In this document: positions 1 to 6,360 of the stretch, in pieces | Layout of the letters: each line of letters opens with the position of its first letter | How positions within the stretch are numbered: the stretch's first letter is position 1 | From: Thermoleophilia bacterium | Lineage (GTDB): Bacteria > Actinomycetota > Thermoleophilia > Gaiellales > SKUG01 | Direction of reading: 5' to 3' | Assembly: GCA_025964405.1 (NCBI GenBank) | Contig: JAOPYW010000208.1 | Location: 1-8,352, forward strand | Length of the DNA: 8,352 nucleotides | The notes under the pieces: generated by a model | Seen by the model: only the letters and a program-made list of their open reading frames with translations | What the model was told of the DNA's origin: nothing | Databases searched by the model: none | Translations under genes and position numbers: made by a program

Positions 1-72
1 GCCGCGCGTCTCGCGCTGCTCGCGTCGTCCGTGATCGCGCTCGCGATCATCGCCCCCACCTCGGCCCTCGCC
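1..72 (+). other. Sec-type signal peptide (N-terminus missing)
   Basis: The first 24 visible codons give an arginine at codon 3, a hydrophobic run from codon 4 to 18, then APTSALA followed by D. Ala22 and Ala24 satisfy the A-x-A signal-peptidase I rule. The start methionine and most of the basic n-region lie before base 1. Export through Sec, rather than the type I secretion used by Gram-negative RTX proteins, is the inference. Confidence 0.8.
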
Positions 73-2448
73 GACAGCGGCGGCCTCGACACGACCTTCA
101 CCCCGGTGACCCTCCCCGCCAACACGACCTTCACCAAGACGCTGAAGCTCGCAGACGGCTCCACCGTCGCCGTCGGCTCGTCGGGCACGAGCACCAAGCT
201 CGCCCTCGTTGCGAAGTTCACCCCGGCTGGCGCGCTCGACGCGTCATTCGGCACCGGTGGCGTCGTGACGTTCAACGCCGGTGGCGGCTCGAACGACACC
301 GCCTACGGCGTCTCGGTTCGCGCGGCAGGTGGACTGATCATCAGCGGCGGCACCAACCCCACAGCCGGTTCTTACGAAGCGTTCATCACCACGACCTCGG
401 CGACGGGCGTGCTGGACGCGACCTGGGGAACGGGCGGCATCCTGACATTGTCGAGCGCCAACGCCACCGATGATGTCTACGGCGCGCACGAGATGGCGGG
501 AGGCGACGTCACGTTCGCCGGTCTCGATCGTCAGGGCGTGAAGTACACCGTGGGACGCGTTGACACTACTGGCGCGCTCGTGCCCACGCCCGGCTTCGGG
601 ATCATCGGCGCTGACAATGCGTTCGCCACCGATCCCTCCGATCCGGATGCCACCGCCTCGGCTGCCGTGGGCGGCTATTTCGAACGGACCGACTCGACGT
701 TCGCGCTCATCGGTTACGGCGCCACAACGACCGGTACCACGTACTTCTCGGTGACCACGTACCCCGATGACGGACCCATCGCCACCGTGCACACGCAGGT
801 CCCGACTGGCGCAACGATCGCAAGCATCACGCCGCTGTCGACCAACGGATTCCTCGCGGCGGGTGCCGTCGCGGGCCACGGAGCGATCTGGCGGTTCCTC
901 CCGAGCGGCACGCTCGACACGACCTTCGGCACCGCGGGTCGGCTCGACCTCGCCCCCGCCACCGAGCCGTGGACGGCGACATCGATCGCTGCCTCCCCTG
1001 ACGGCAAGTACTTCGTGGTCGGCAACGTCGGAGCAACCCGCATCCGCACGCAGCGGCTCACGGCCGCGTTCGCGCCTGACACGACCTTCGGCGACCAGGG
1101 CGGCTACGCCGACCGCAGCTTCAACGCTGGCGGCACACGCGCCGTCTCGGTGCAGCCCGACGCCAGCAACCGTCCGGTCATCTTCGGCGCACTCGGCGCA
1201 TCTGCTGCCGAGTTCCGCGTGGAGCTCCTCGACTACGCCGCACCGAAGCTCGGCGACATCACCTACTCGCCGTCGTTCGTGCAGCGCCTCAACACGGTGA
1301 CCTGGAAGTTCCCGGTCACGAACACCGGACCCGACGCGAGCGACATCGTCGTCGACGTCGACGTGCCGACCTCGGTCGAGGGCCAGGCCACCTCGGTCAC
1401 CGCCGGTGCGGCAGCCGTCGTCGCCGACGGTTCGGGCGCGACGTGGACCATTCCGCAGCTCGCAGCCGGCGCCACGGCCACGCTGACCCTCGTCGGCAAG
1501 CCCGGCGAGGTCGGCAACCTGACCGTGCGCTCCTCGGTCACGGGCCAGAGCGCCGTGCAGGTCGGCGGCACCCCGGTCGCCAAGGCCTCGACCGTGATGG
1601 TCTACGGCGCCGCAACTCCACGCGACGACGTGATCACCGGCACACCGCAGCGTGACGTGATCGACGCCCTCACCGGCAACGACAAGGTCTACGCACTCGC
1701 CGGCAACGACACCATCCTCGGCAACGACGGTAACGACTTCCTCGACCTCGGGGCAGGCAACGACGTCGGTGGCGGCGGCAACGGCACCGACACGATCTTC
1801 GGCCAGGCCGGGAGCGACAGCATCAGCGGCGGCGCAGGCAACGACAAGCTCCGCGGCGATGCCGGCAACGACAAGGTCAGCGGCGACGACGGCAACGACG
1901 TGCTCGTGGGCGGCGTCGGCAACGATCGCCTGTTCGGCGGCCTCGGCGTCGACTTCCTCGACGGCGGCAAGGGCGACGACTACGTGCACGGCGGACCAGG
2001 CGTCGACAAGCTCTACGGCTCCACCGGCAGCGACTACCTGATCGGACTGACGGGCAACGACGCCCTGGTCGGCGGACCCGGCAGCGATCGCCTCGACGGC
2101 GACGGTGGCAACGACTACCTCAAGGGCAACACCGGCAACGACTTCCTCAACGGCAAGACGGGCAACGACCGCATCTACGGCGACACGGGCAACGACTGGC
2201 TGCGCGGATTCACCGGCAACGACTTCCTCGTCGGCGGCACCGGCGACGACCTGGTCAACGGTGGCACGGGCGTCGACCACCTGTTCGGCGGAGCCGGCAA
2301 CGACGTCATCCGTGCCGACGACGGCGCCGGCGTCGACCACGTCGACTGCGGCAACGGCTGGGACCTCGTCTACGCCAACCCGGGCGACACGGTCACCGCT
2401 GACTGCGAGTTCGTGAAGTACGACGTGTTCGCGGTAGCAGCGCCGTGA
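1..2448 (+). CDS. Secreted delta-60 / DUF11-like / RTX repeat protein (5' partial)
   Basis: Open from base 1 to the TGA at 2446-2448, 815 visible codons. The GTG at 31 lies inside a signal-peptide hydrophobic core that already begins at base 1 (RLALLASSVIALAIIAPTSA), so the true start is upstream of the window. A signal-peptidase site fits after ALA at codon 24, leaving a mature N-terminus DSGGLD. Codons about 25-410 carry LD-x-T/S-F-G type motifs of the delta-60 repeat family at bases 85, 235, 412, 913 and 1075, with degenerate versions near 577 and 778. Codons about 411-530 resemble a DUF11/CARDB immunoglobulin-like domain (VTNTGPDASDIVV). From base 1621 follow about 28 RTX nonapeptides, then a tail with two cysteines (VDCGNGWD, TADCE), probably a disulfide. 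Expected location is the cell surface or medium, folded by calcium. Binding partner and function are unknown. Antisense open frames here are codon-bias shadows. Confidence 0.9.
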   Translation, partial: AARLALLASSVIALAIIAPTSALADSGGLDTTFTPVTLPANTTFTKTLKLADGSTVAVGSSGTSTKLALVAKFTPAGALDASFGTGGVVTFNAGGGSNDTAYGVSVRAAGGLIISGGTNPTAGSYEAFITTTSATGVLDATWGTGGILTLSSANATDDVYGAHEMAGGDVTFAGLDRQGVKYTVGRVDTTGALVPTPGFGIIGADNAFATDPSDPDATASAAVGGYFERTDSTFALIGYGATTTGTTYFSVTTYPDDGPIATVHTQVPTGATIASITPLSTNGFLAAGAVAGHGAIWRFLPSGTLDTTFGTAGRLDLAPATEPWTATSIAASPDGKYFVVGNVGATRIRTQRLTAAFAPDTTFGDQGGYADRSFNAGGTRAVSVQPDASNRPVIFGALGASAAEFRVELLDYAAPKLGDITYSPSFVQRLNTVTWKFPVTNTGPDASDIVVDVDVPTSVEGQATSVTAGAAAVVADGSGATWTIPQLAAGATATLTLVGKPGEVGNLTVRSSVTGQSAVQVGGTPVAKASTVMVYGAATPRDDVITGTPQRDVIDALTGNDKVYALAGNDTILGNDGNDFLDLGAGNDVGGGGNGTDTIFGQAGSDSISGGAGNDKLRGDAGNDKVSGDDGNDVLVGGVGNDRLFGGLGVDFLDGGKGDDYVHGGPGVDKLYGSTGSDYLIGLTGNDALVGGPGSDRLDGDGGNDYLKGNTGNDFLNGKTGNDRIYGDTGNDWLRGFTGNDFLVGGTGDDLVNGGTGVDHLFGGAGNDVIRADDGAGVDHVDCGNGWDLVYANPGDTVTADCEFVKYDVFAVAAP
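1621..2385 (+). repeat. In-frame 27-bp repeats encoding RTX calcium-binding nonapeptides
   Basis: The protein reads as consecutive nonapeptides close to GNDxLxGGx, with GGCAACGAC recurring as the DNA core. Twenty-five units keep exact 27-base register from 1621 to 2295 with no insertion. Unit 26 (from 2296) is two residues longer, and two further units follow before the cysteine-containing end. The first two units lack the leading glycine (RDDVITGTP, QRDVIDALT). In RTX proteins such arrays fold into a parallel beta-roll binding one calcium ion per pair of turns. The near-identical DNA units could undergo slippage or recombination, so copy number may vary between strains. Confidence 0.92.
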
Positions 2449-2469
2449 TCCGCAGGATCTGAGATCATC

Positions 2470-2507
2470 ACGGGGGCGGGGCCACTTCGGCGCCGCCCCC
2501 GTTTTTT
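2470..2507 (+). terminator. Strong rho-independent terminator after the RTX gene
   Basis: The arms 2470-2479 (ACGGGGGCGG) and 2493-2502 (CCGCCCCCGT) pair perfectly over 10 bp. After one G-G mismatch, GCC (2481-2483) pairs with GGC (2489-2491) around an ACTTC loop. A run of six T residues occupies 2502-2507. It lies 21 bases after the RTX stop codon. It ends the upstream transcript and implies that the next genes have their own promoter. Confidence 0.93.
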
Positions 2508-2557
2508 GTGGCCCGCCACGGATGGCGAGCCCACCCCACACGCACCTGGAGTTACGG

Positions 2558-2653
2558 ATGACCGCACGCCGCCGCCGCCTTCGTTGGCCCCGCTCGATCA
2601 AATTCCCGACCCTGCCGACCTGGAAGTCGCCCGCCACCGGCGTGATGGGCTGA
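2558..2653 (+). CDS. Putative small, highly basic 31-residue protein
   Basis: ATG at 2558 is preceded by GGAG at 2548-2551 with a six-base spacer, a good ribosome binding site. The frame runs to TGA at 2651-2653. The peptide begins MTARRRRLRWPRSIKF, continues with a Pro/Thr/Trp-rich middle (PTLPTWKSP) and ends ATGVMG. It has six Arg and two Lys and no acidic residue, so net charge is about +8. About 26 of 30 codons after the start end in G or C, better than the overlapping frame that extends the next gene upstream. No membrane segment is visible. It stands between the terminator and the start at 2671, ending 17 bases before it. I do not recognise a family. It could be a nucleic-acid or ribosome-binding microprotein, a leader peptide, or a chance frame. 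Confidence 0.5.
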   Translation: MTARRRRLRWPRSIKFPTLPTWKSPATGVMG

Positions 2654-2658
2654 GCCAC

Positions 2659-2670
2659 TATGCTCCGCGC
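2659..2670 (+). promoter_or_regulatory. Candidate leaderless promoter (-10 TATGCT) for the 2671 gene
   Basis: TATGCT at 2659-2664 matches the actinobacterial TANNNT -10 consensus. Exactly six bases then separate it from the ATG at 2671, so transcription would begin at or next to the start codon. No Shine-Dalgarno is visible before that ATG, which fits leaderless translation. A -35 box is not convincing. The same geometry is seen before the gene at 6361. Confidence 0.45.
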
Positions 2671-3243
2671 ATGACCGACTCCCGCGCGCAGGCGCTCGCG
2701 ACCGCGCTCGCGCGCCACGTCACCGCCCCGCTCCGTTCGGGCCCCGAACGCGCGTCGACCGACGAGACCCATCGGCTCGCCCTCGTGCACCCCGAGTACG
2801 ACGGTTTCATCACGGTGGAGCTGCGCGCACACTGCGACCTCGCCGACCTGCGCGTCGTCGTCGGTCCCGAACTCGATGCCGTGCTCACCGCGCACCACAA
2901 GACCGGCCCGCTCGCCGACGGCCAGGTGCGCCCGGTCGACCTCGAGCTGCACCCCGGTTCGATCGAGCAGCCCGCCACGAGTGGCCTGCTCTTCATCGTC
3001 GACGAGACGGGCGCGGATGCCGCTCCCCCGATGCGCGTGACCCTCGCGAGCGACCGCAGCTTCGAATGCCAGCTCGCCGGCGCCGTGGATGGCCCGTGGC
3101 CCGAGGCCACCAGCTTCGAACAGGCCGTCGCCGACCTGCGCGCCGGGCGCGGCAATGCGCGCCGACTGTCGCGCCGCGTGGCGGTCGTCGCCGCAGGCGC
3201 TGCTGATCCGGGCTGGAGCCGCCGGCCGTGGAAGCGCGCATGA
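2671..3243 (+). CDS. Hypothetical protein of 190 residues, coupled to the methyltransferase
   Basis: ATG 2671 to TGA 3243. The frame is open further upstream to 2506, but that part overlaps the better-supported small ORF, and 2671 has a well-placed -10 box, so 2671 is preferred. I do not recognise the family. The N-terminal 20 residues look helical. A mixed alpha/beta body follows, with beta-like stretches such as FITVEL (46-51), RVVVG (61-65) and LLFIV (106-110). The last 35 residues are Arg-rich (RRLSRRV, WSRRPWKR). There is no signal peptide or membrane segment, so it is probably cytoplasmic. There are two cysteines (55, 133) with no metal motif. Its stop overlaps the next start as ATGA, suggesting translational coupling and a related role or partnership with the methyltransferase. 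Confidence 0.75.
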   Translation: MTDSRAQALATALARHVTAPLRSGPERASTDETHRLALVHPEYDGFITVELRAHCDLADLRVVVGPELDAVLTAHHKTGPLADGQVRPVDLELHPGSIEQPATSGLLFIVDETGADAAPPMRVTLASDRSFECQLAGAVDGPWPEATSFEQAVADLRAGRGNARRLSRRVAVVAAGAADPGWSRRPWKRA

Positions 3244-4070
3244 GCGAGCATCCGGAGCTTCCCCCGACGACGACGACCGCCGAGGCGCGCGACGAGCTGT
3301 TCGGCGTGCACATCCCCGAACTGCAGCTGCCGCTCGCCGACTACCGCGCCGGGCTGGGTGCTGCGGGCCTCGCGGCGGGTGAGTACTACCTCGAGCTCGG
3401 CAGCGGGCACGGGCACGGCCTCGTCATCGCCGCGCGCGAGTTCGAGGCCGACGCCCACGGGGTCGAATACCTCGAGGATGCGATCACGACCGCGCTCGCC
3501 CGCGCCGTGAAGGCAGGCGTGGTCGATCGCGTCGACATCGTGCGCGACGACGTGCGCCGCACGAGCTTCGCGCCGGCCGACGTGGTGCACATGCACCTCG
3601 GCCCCGCCTTCCACGACGTGCTCGCCGAGCGCCTCGAGCAGCAGCTGACGCCCAACGCACGCGTCGTCGCTGCCGGTTGGCAGGTGCCGGGCTGGCTGCC
3701 GCTCCCCTCGGCCCTCGAAGCGTGGGACGCCGGATACGTCTATCGCCCCGCCGACCCACGCTGGCAGGTGAGCTGGGGCGCCGTGGAGCCGCTCGCGGCC
3801 GATGCGCTCGACCAGCCGGCCCACACGGTCGCGGTGAACGTGCACGCCGACCTCGCGGCGATCGAGGTGCGGATCGACGGCGCTGACGCTCCCGACGCGG
3901 AGGCGGTGGTGTCGAGCGCGCGCGCCGGGCGCGGCCAGCAGGTGCACGTCGCGTGGAGCGCGCCCGAGGGTGCACGCTTCGAGCTGGCGCTGTGGGCGCG
4001 CAGCCGCAACGGCCGGTTCACGCAGCGTGGGTCGACGTTCACGCCCGACGCGGGGCTCGACGAGGCGTGA
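3240..4070 (+). CDS. Class I SAM-dependent methyltransferase with an unassigned C-terminal domain
   Basis: ATG 3240 overlaps the previous TGA (ATGA 3240-3243). GGAAG at 3230-3234 with a five-base spacer supports it over the GTG at 3228. The product has 276 residues. Residues 50-60 (YLELGSGHGHG) are the glycine-rich SAM-binding motif I. Glu76 in GVEYLED is the expected acidic residue for the ribose hydroxyls, and DDV at 103-105 fits the adenine-contact region. Residues 113-152 (ADVVHMHLGP, then RVVAAGWQVPGW) resemble the ELxPGxRVVSxxFxxPGW core of the DOT1-like / ATPSCKMT-like lysine methyltransferases. Canonical NPPY or DPPY motifs of DNA and glutamine methylases are absent. Residues about 180-276 form an extra, probably beta-rich domain I cannot assign. 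Substrate is unknown; a protein lysine is a guess by similarity. Confidence 0.82.
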   Translation: MSEHPELPPTTTTAEARDELFGVHIPELQLPLADYRAGLGAAGLAAGEYYLELGSGHGHGLVIAAREFEADAHGVEYLEDAITTALARAVKAGVVDRVDIVRDDVRRTSFAPADVVHMHLGPAFHDVLAERLEQQLTPNARVVAAGWQVPGWLPLPSALEAWDAGYVYRPADPRWQVSWGAVEPLAADALDQPAHTVAVNVHADLAAIEVRIDGADAPDAEAVVSSARAGRGQQVHVAWSAPEGARFELALWARSRNGRFTQRGSTFTPDAGLDEA

Positions 4071-4098
4071 CGGTCTCACCGGCGGGTACCGCGGGCCC

Positions 4099-4902
4099 AT
4101 GGCTCCGCTCCCGACATCCCGCGAACGCGAACTGCGCATCGGTTGCTCGGGCTGGCAGTACCGGCACTGGGACCACACGTTCTACGAGGGCGTGCGCAAG
4201 GCCGACCAGCTCACGCACTACGCGCGCCACTTCGACACGGTCGAGGTGAACTCGAGCTTCTACCGGCTCCCCAAGGTGGAATCGGTCGAGCACTGGATCG
4301 AGCAGGTTCCCCCGGGGTTCGTCTTCACCATCAAGGGCAGCAAGTTCGTCACCCAGAACAAGAAGCTGCGCGACTTCGGCGACCACGCTCCGCTGCTCTA
4401 CGAGCGCATCCGTCCGCTCCTCGACACGCCGCACATGGGTCCGGTGTTGTGGCAGCTCCCCGAGGGCTGGAAACGCGACCGCGGCCGTCTCGCCGACGCC
4501 CTCGCGCAGCTTCCACCCGGGCGCCACGCGTTCGAGTTCCGCGAACCGAGCTGGTTCGTCGACGACACGTACGCGTTGCTCGCCGAGCACGGCGCGGCGT
4601 TCGTGATCGGCGACCACGCGGAGCGCCCGTACCAGACCCGGGAACTGACCACCGACTGGACCTTCCTGCGCTTCCACTACGGGCACGAGCTCGGAACCGG
4701 TGCATACTCAAGCCGGGAGCTCGACGCCTGGGCCGATTGGATCGCCTCCGTTCGTGACCGGGCCGACGTGTTCGCCTACTTCAACAACGACTGGAACTGC
4801 TACGCACTGCACGAGGCGGCCCGGCTGCGACGCCTGCTGGGGGCCGAGCGCGACCTCGAGGCGCCCGTCACCGACCGCTCGCACGTCACGGCCGACCGCT
4901 GA
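4099..4902 (+). CDS. DUF72 / YecE-like TIM-barrel protein
   Basis: ATG 4099 gives 267 residues and places the family's typical opening near the N-terminus. The frame is open back to 3970, but that part runs inside the methyltransferase gene. Hallmarks of DUF72 are present in order: IGCSGWQYRHW (14-24), VEVNSSFYRLP (48-58), FVFTIKGSKFVTQ (74-86), LWQLPEGW (118-124 region), AFEFREPSW (144-152), RFHYG (191-195) and AYFNND (226-231). The length matches the family. DUF72 proteins adopt a TIM-barrel fold with conserved charged residues in the pocket, but I know of no established reaction. It lies 28 bases after the methyltransferase, so co-transcription is possible. TACCGC at 4087 is a poor -10 match with the same six-base gap to ATG as two other genes here. 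Confidence 0.9.
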   Translation: MAPLPTSRERELRIGCSGWQYRHWDHTFYEGVRKADQLTHYARHFDTVEVNSSFYRLPKVESVEHWIEQVPPGFVFTIKGSKFVTQNKKLRDFGDHAPLLYERIRPLLDTPHMGPVLWQLPEGWKRDRGRLADALAQLPPGRHAFEFREPSWFVDDTYALLAEHGAAFVIGDHAERPYQTRELTTDWTFLRFHYGHELGTGAYSSRELDAWADWIASVRDRADVFAYFNNDWNCYALHEAARLRRLLGAERDLEAPVTDRSHVTADR

Positions 4903-4928
4903 GACACGGCACGCGGTCGCGACGGAGA

Positions 4929-4938
4929 ACCGATCGGT
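4929..4938. promoter_or_regulatory. Perfect 10-bp palindrome upstream of msrB
   Basis: ACCGATCGGT is self-complementary and sits 43 bases before the msrB ribosome-start region, in the 79-base gap after the DUF72 gene. It could be half of an operator or a chance palindrome. No second copy is visible nearby. Confidence 0.2.
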
Positions 4939-4970
4939 CTCGAGCGGCGAACATCACCTGTACGCATTCG

Positions 4971-4976
4971 AAAGGA
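4971..4976 (+). promoter_or_regulatory. Shine-Dalgarno for msrB
   Basis: AAAGGA is followed by five bases and ATG at 4982. It fixes the start within a frame that is open much further upstream, to 4700. It is the clearest ribosome binding site in the window. Confidence 0.85.
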
Positions 4977-4981
4977 ATCCC

Positions 4982-5383
4982 ATGACCGACGCCAAGACCA
5001 AGACCGATGCCGAGTGGCGCGAGGAGCTCACGCCCGAGCAGTTCCACATCCTGCGCGAGCACGGCACCGAGCGCCCCAACACGGGCGCGCTGCTCAACGA
5101 GAAGCGCGACGGCAGCTTCGCCTGCGCCGCCTGTGGCGAGGAGCTGTTCGCCAGCGGCACCAAGTACGACTCAGGGAGCGGCTGGCCGAGTTTCACCGAT
5201 CCGGTGAACCGCGAGCACGTGACGCTCATCGACGACGATTCGCTCGGCATGCGCCGCACGGAGGTGCGCTGCGCGACGTGCGGCGGCCACCTCGGTCACG
5301 TCTTCCCCGACGGACCGGGCACGACGGGTGAGCGCTTCTGCATCAACTCGGCGGCCCTGCAGTTCGAGCCGGCGGGCGACTGA
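4982..5383 (+). CDS. msrB: Peptide-methionine (R)-S-oxide reductase MsrB
   Basis: This 133-residue protein reduces methionine-R-sulfoxide in proteins back to methionine, using thioredoxin or another thiol, and acts in oxidative-damage repair in the cytoplasm. Two CxxC pairs (Cys48/Cys51 in CAACGEEL and Cys97/Cys100 in CATCGGHLGHVF) form the structural zinc site. GERFCINSAAL carries the catalytic Cys120, and GWPSF (67-71), His103, His106 and Asn122 complete the active-site region. Length is usual for a single-domain MsrB. At the loop where two-cysteine enzymes have SGCGWPSF, this protein has SGSGWPSF, with Ser66 in place of the resolving cysteine. Start is set by the AAAGGA site. No msrA is present in the window. 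Its stop codon directly abuts that of the convergent peptidase gene. Confidence 0.97.
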   Translation: MTDAKTKTDAEWREELTPEQFHILREHGTERPNTGALLNEKRDGSFACAACGEELFASGTKYDSGSGWPSFTDPVNREHVTLIDDDSLGMRRTEVRCATCGGHLGHVFPDGPGTTGERFCINSAALQFEPAGD

Positions 5384-6310
5384 CTACCAGCGGGTCGAGC
5401 GGTTGGCGAGCTCGAGGATGGTGACGGCGATCAGGTCGCCGTAGCCCTCGAGCACCTGGGGGTTGATCTTGTCGACCGTGTCCTTGGGCGAGTGGTAGTA
5501 GGGGTCGTCCTGCTCGACGCCCTTCACCGATACGCCGAAGTCGATCGCCGGGATACCGGCCTTGTCGAACGACGCGTGGTCGCTGCGTGAGTGGCGCTCC
5601 GCGTATTCGACGGCGGTCAGGCCGGTGCGCAGCTGCACGCCCTTGAGGGCGTCGCTCACGGCGGCGGTGCCGGTCTTGAGCCCGAGGTCGTAGCCGACTC
5701 GACCGTGGATCGAGCCGACCATGTCCATGTTGACCATGGCGATGGTGCGGGGCGCATCCTCGGCGTGGGCCTTCGCGTAGGCGGTCGAACCGAGCAGGCC
5801 GGCCTCCTCGCCGTCGAACCAGATGAGCTTGATGTCGTTGGCGGTGTCGATGCCCTCGTAGGCCTTCGCGAGTTCGAGCAGCGTCGCCGATCCGGAGGCG
5901 TTGTCGTTGGCTCCCGGGCCGTTCTTGACGGAGTCGAGGTGCGCGCCGGCGACGACCAGCTTGCGGTCGGCAGCCACGGCGGTGCCGGGACGGGTGGCGA
6001 TGACGTTCTTGACGATGCCGCGGGCCATGAAGCCGCTCGCGGGCAGCTCCTCGATGTGCACCTCCCAGCCGAGCGCGGTCATCTGGTCGATGACGTACTT
6101 CGCGCCGACGTCGTAGCCCTCGGTGCGCCACGTGCGGGGTGAGGCGTTGAGCACCGTGATGTGCTCGATCGTCTCGCTCGCCTTCATGCGATCGATCAGC
6201 ACGCCCTCCTGCGCAGACGGCGTCGCAGCGCGTGGCATCCCGATCGGCGCGGCCGGGACCGCGGTCGTGGGAAAGGCGGTGGTGCTGGAAGACACGCGCT
6301 GCATGATCAT
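5384..6310 (-). CDS. M28-family zinc metallopeptidase (probable aminopeptidase)
   Basis: The 308-residue product starts at ATG 6310, with AGGA seven bases upstream and an in-frame TAA a few codons before it, so no earlier start is possible. The ATG at 6304 is the alternative. The co-catalytic zinc set of M28 is complete: His124 and Asp126 in GAHLDSV, bridging Asp136 in GANDNASG, Glu168/Glu169 in WFDGEEAGLLGS (the first the likely general base), Asp196 in MVNMDMVG and His273 in YYHSPKDT. SRSDHASF at 241-248 is also typical. Relatives release N-terminal amino acids from peptides. Most are secreted, but residues 1-36 here are Ser/Thr/Pro/Ala-rich with no hydrophobic core, so a cytoplasmic enzyme, a non-classical export route or a lost signal are all possible. 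No PA or C-terminal domain is present. It is divergent from the membrane-protein pair and convergent with msrB. Confidence 0.93.
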   Translation of the reverse strand: MIMQRVSSSTTAFPTTAVPAAPIGMPRAATPSAQEGVLIDRMKASETIEHITVLNASPRTWRTEGYDVGAKYVIDQMTALGWEVHIEELPASGFMARGIVKNVIATRPGTAVAADRKLVVAGAHLDSVKNGPGANDNASGSATLLELAKAYEGIDTANDIKLIWFDGEEAGLLGSTAYAKAHAEDAPRTIAMVNMDMVGSIHGRVGYDLGLKTGTAAVSDALKGVQLRTGLTAVEYAERHSRSDHASFDKAGIPAIDFGVSVKGVEQDDPYYHSPKDTVDKINPQVLEGYGDLIAVTILELANRSTRW

Positions 6311-6348
6311 CTGATGGTCCTGCCCGACCGGTTAAAGAATGAATCGGG

Positions 6349-6360
6349 TACGCTGGGCCG
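6349..6360 (+). promoter_or_regulatory. Candidate leaderless promoter (-10 TACGCT) for the 6361 gene
   Basis: TACGCT at 6349-6354 fits TANNNT, and six bases separate it from the GTG at 6361, as at the 2671 gene. There is no Shine-Dalgarno between box and start. CCGACC at 6324-6329 is a possible weak -35 with a long spacer of 19. The only AT-rich patch in this 50-base divergent gap (6331-6343) is shared with the peptidase promoter region. Confidence 0.5.

Noticed and set aside
1621..2385. Regular 27-base repeats as a possible CRISPR array
   Set aside because: Repeats are contiguous, in frame and encode RTX nonapeptides; there are no unique spacers.
2506..2670. Upstream extension of the 190-residue protein to GTG 2506
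   Set aside because: That start overlaps the terminator T-run, and the region is better explained by the small ORF and the -10 box.
244..2952. 902-codon open frame on the minus strand opposite the RTX gene
   Set aside because: It mirrors the plus-strand gene: its valine/alanine-rich repeats are the complement of the GGCAACGAC array. The plus frame has a signal peptide and known domains.
3970..4098. Upstream extension of the DUF72 protein to ATG 3970
   Set aside because: It lies inside the methyltransferase gene, and the family's N-terminal motif starts just after ATG 4099.
2658..4178. 506-codon minus-strand open frame opposite the hypothetical and methyltransferase genes
   Set aside because: Very Arg-rich, no recognisable motif, and it spans two genes that overlap cleanly on the plus strand. 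A high-GC shadow.
5591..6142. Plus-strand open frame opposite the peptidase
   Set aside because: Complement of the M28 coding region with no independent motif or ribosome binding site.
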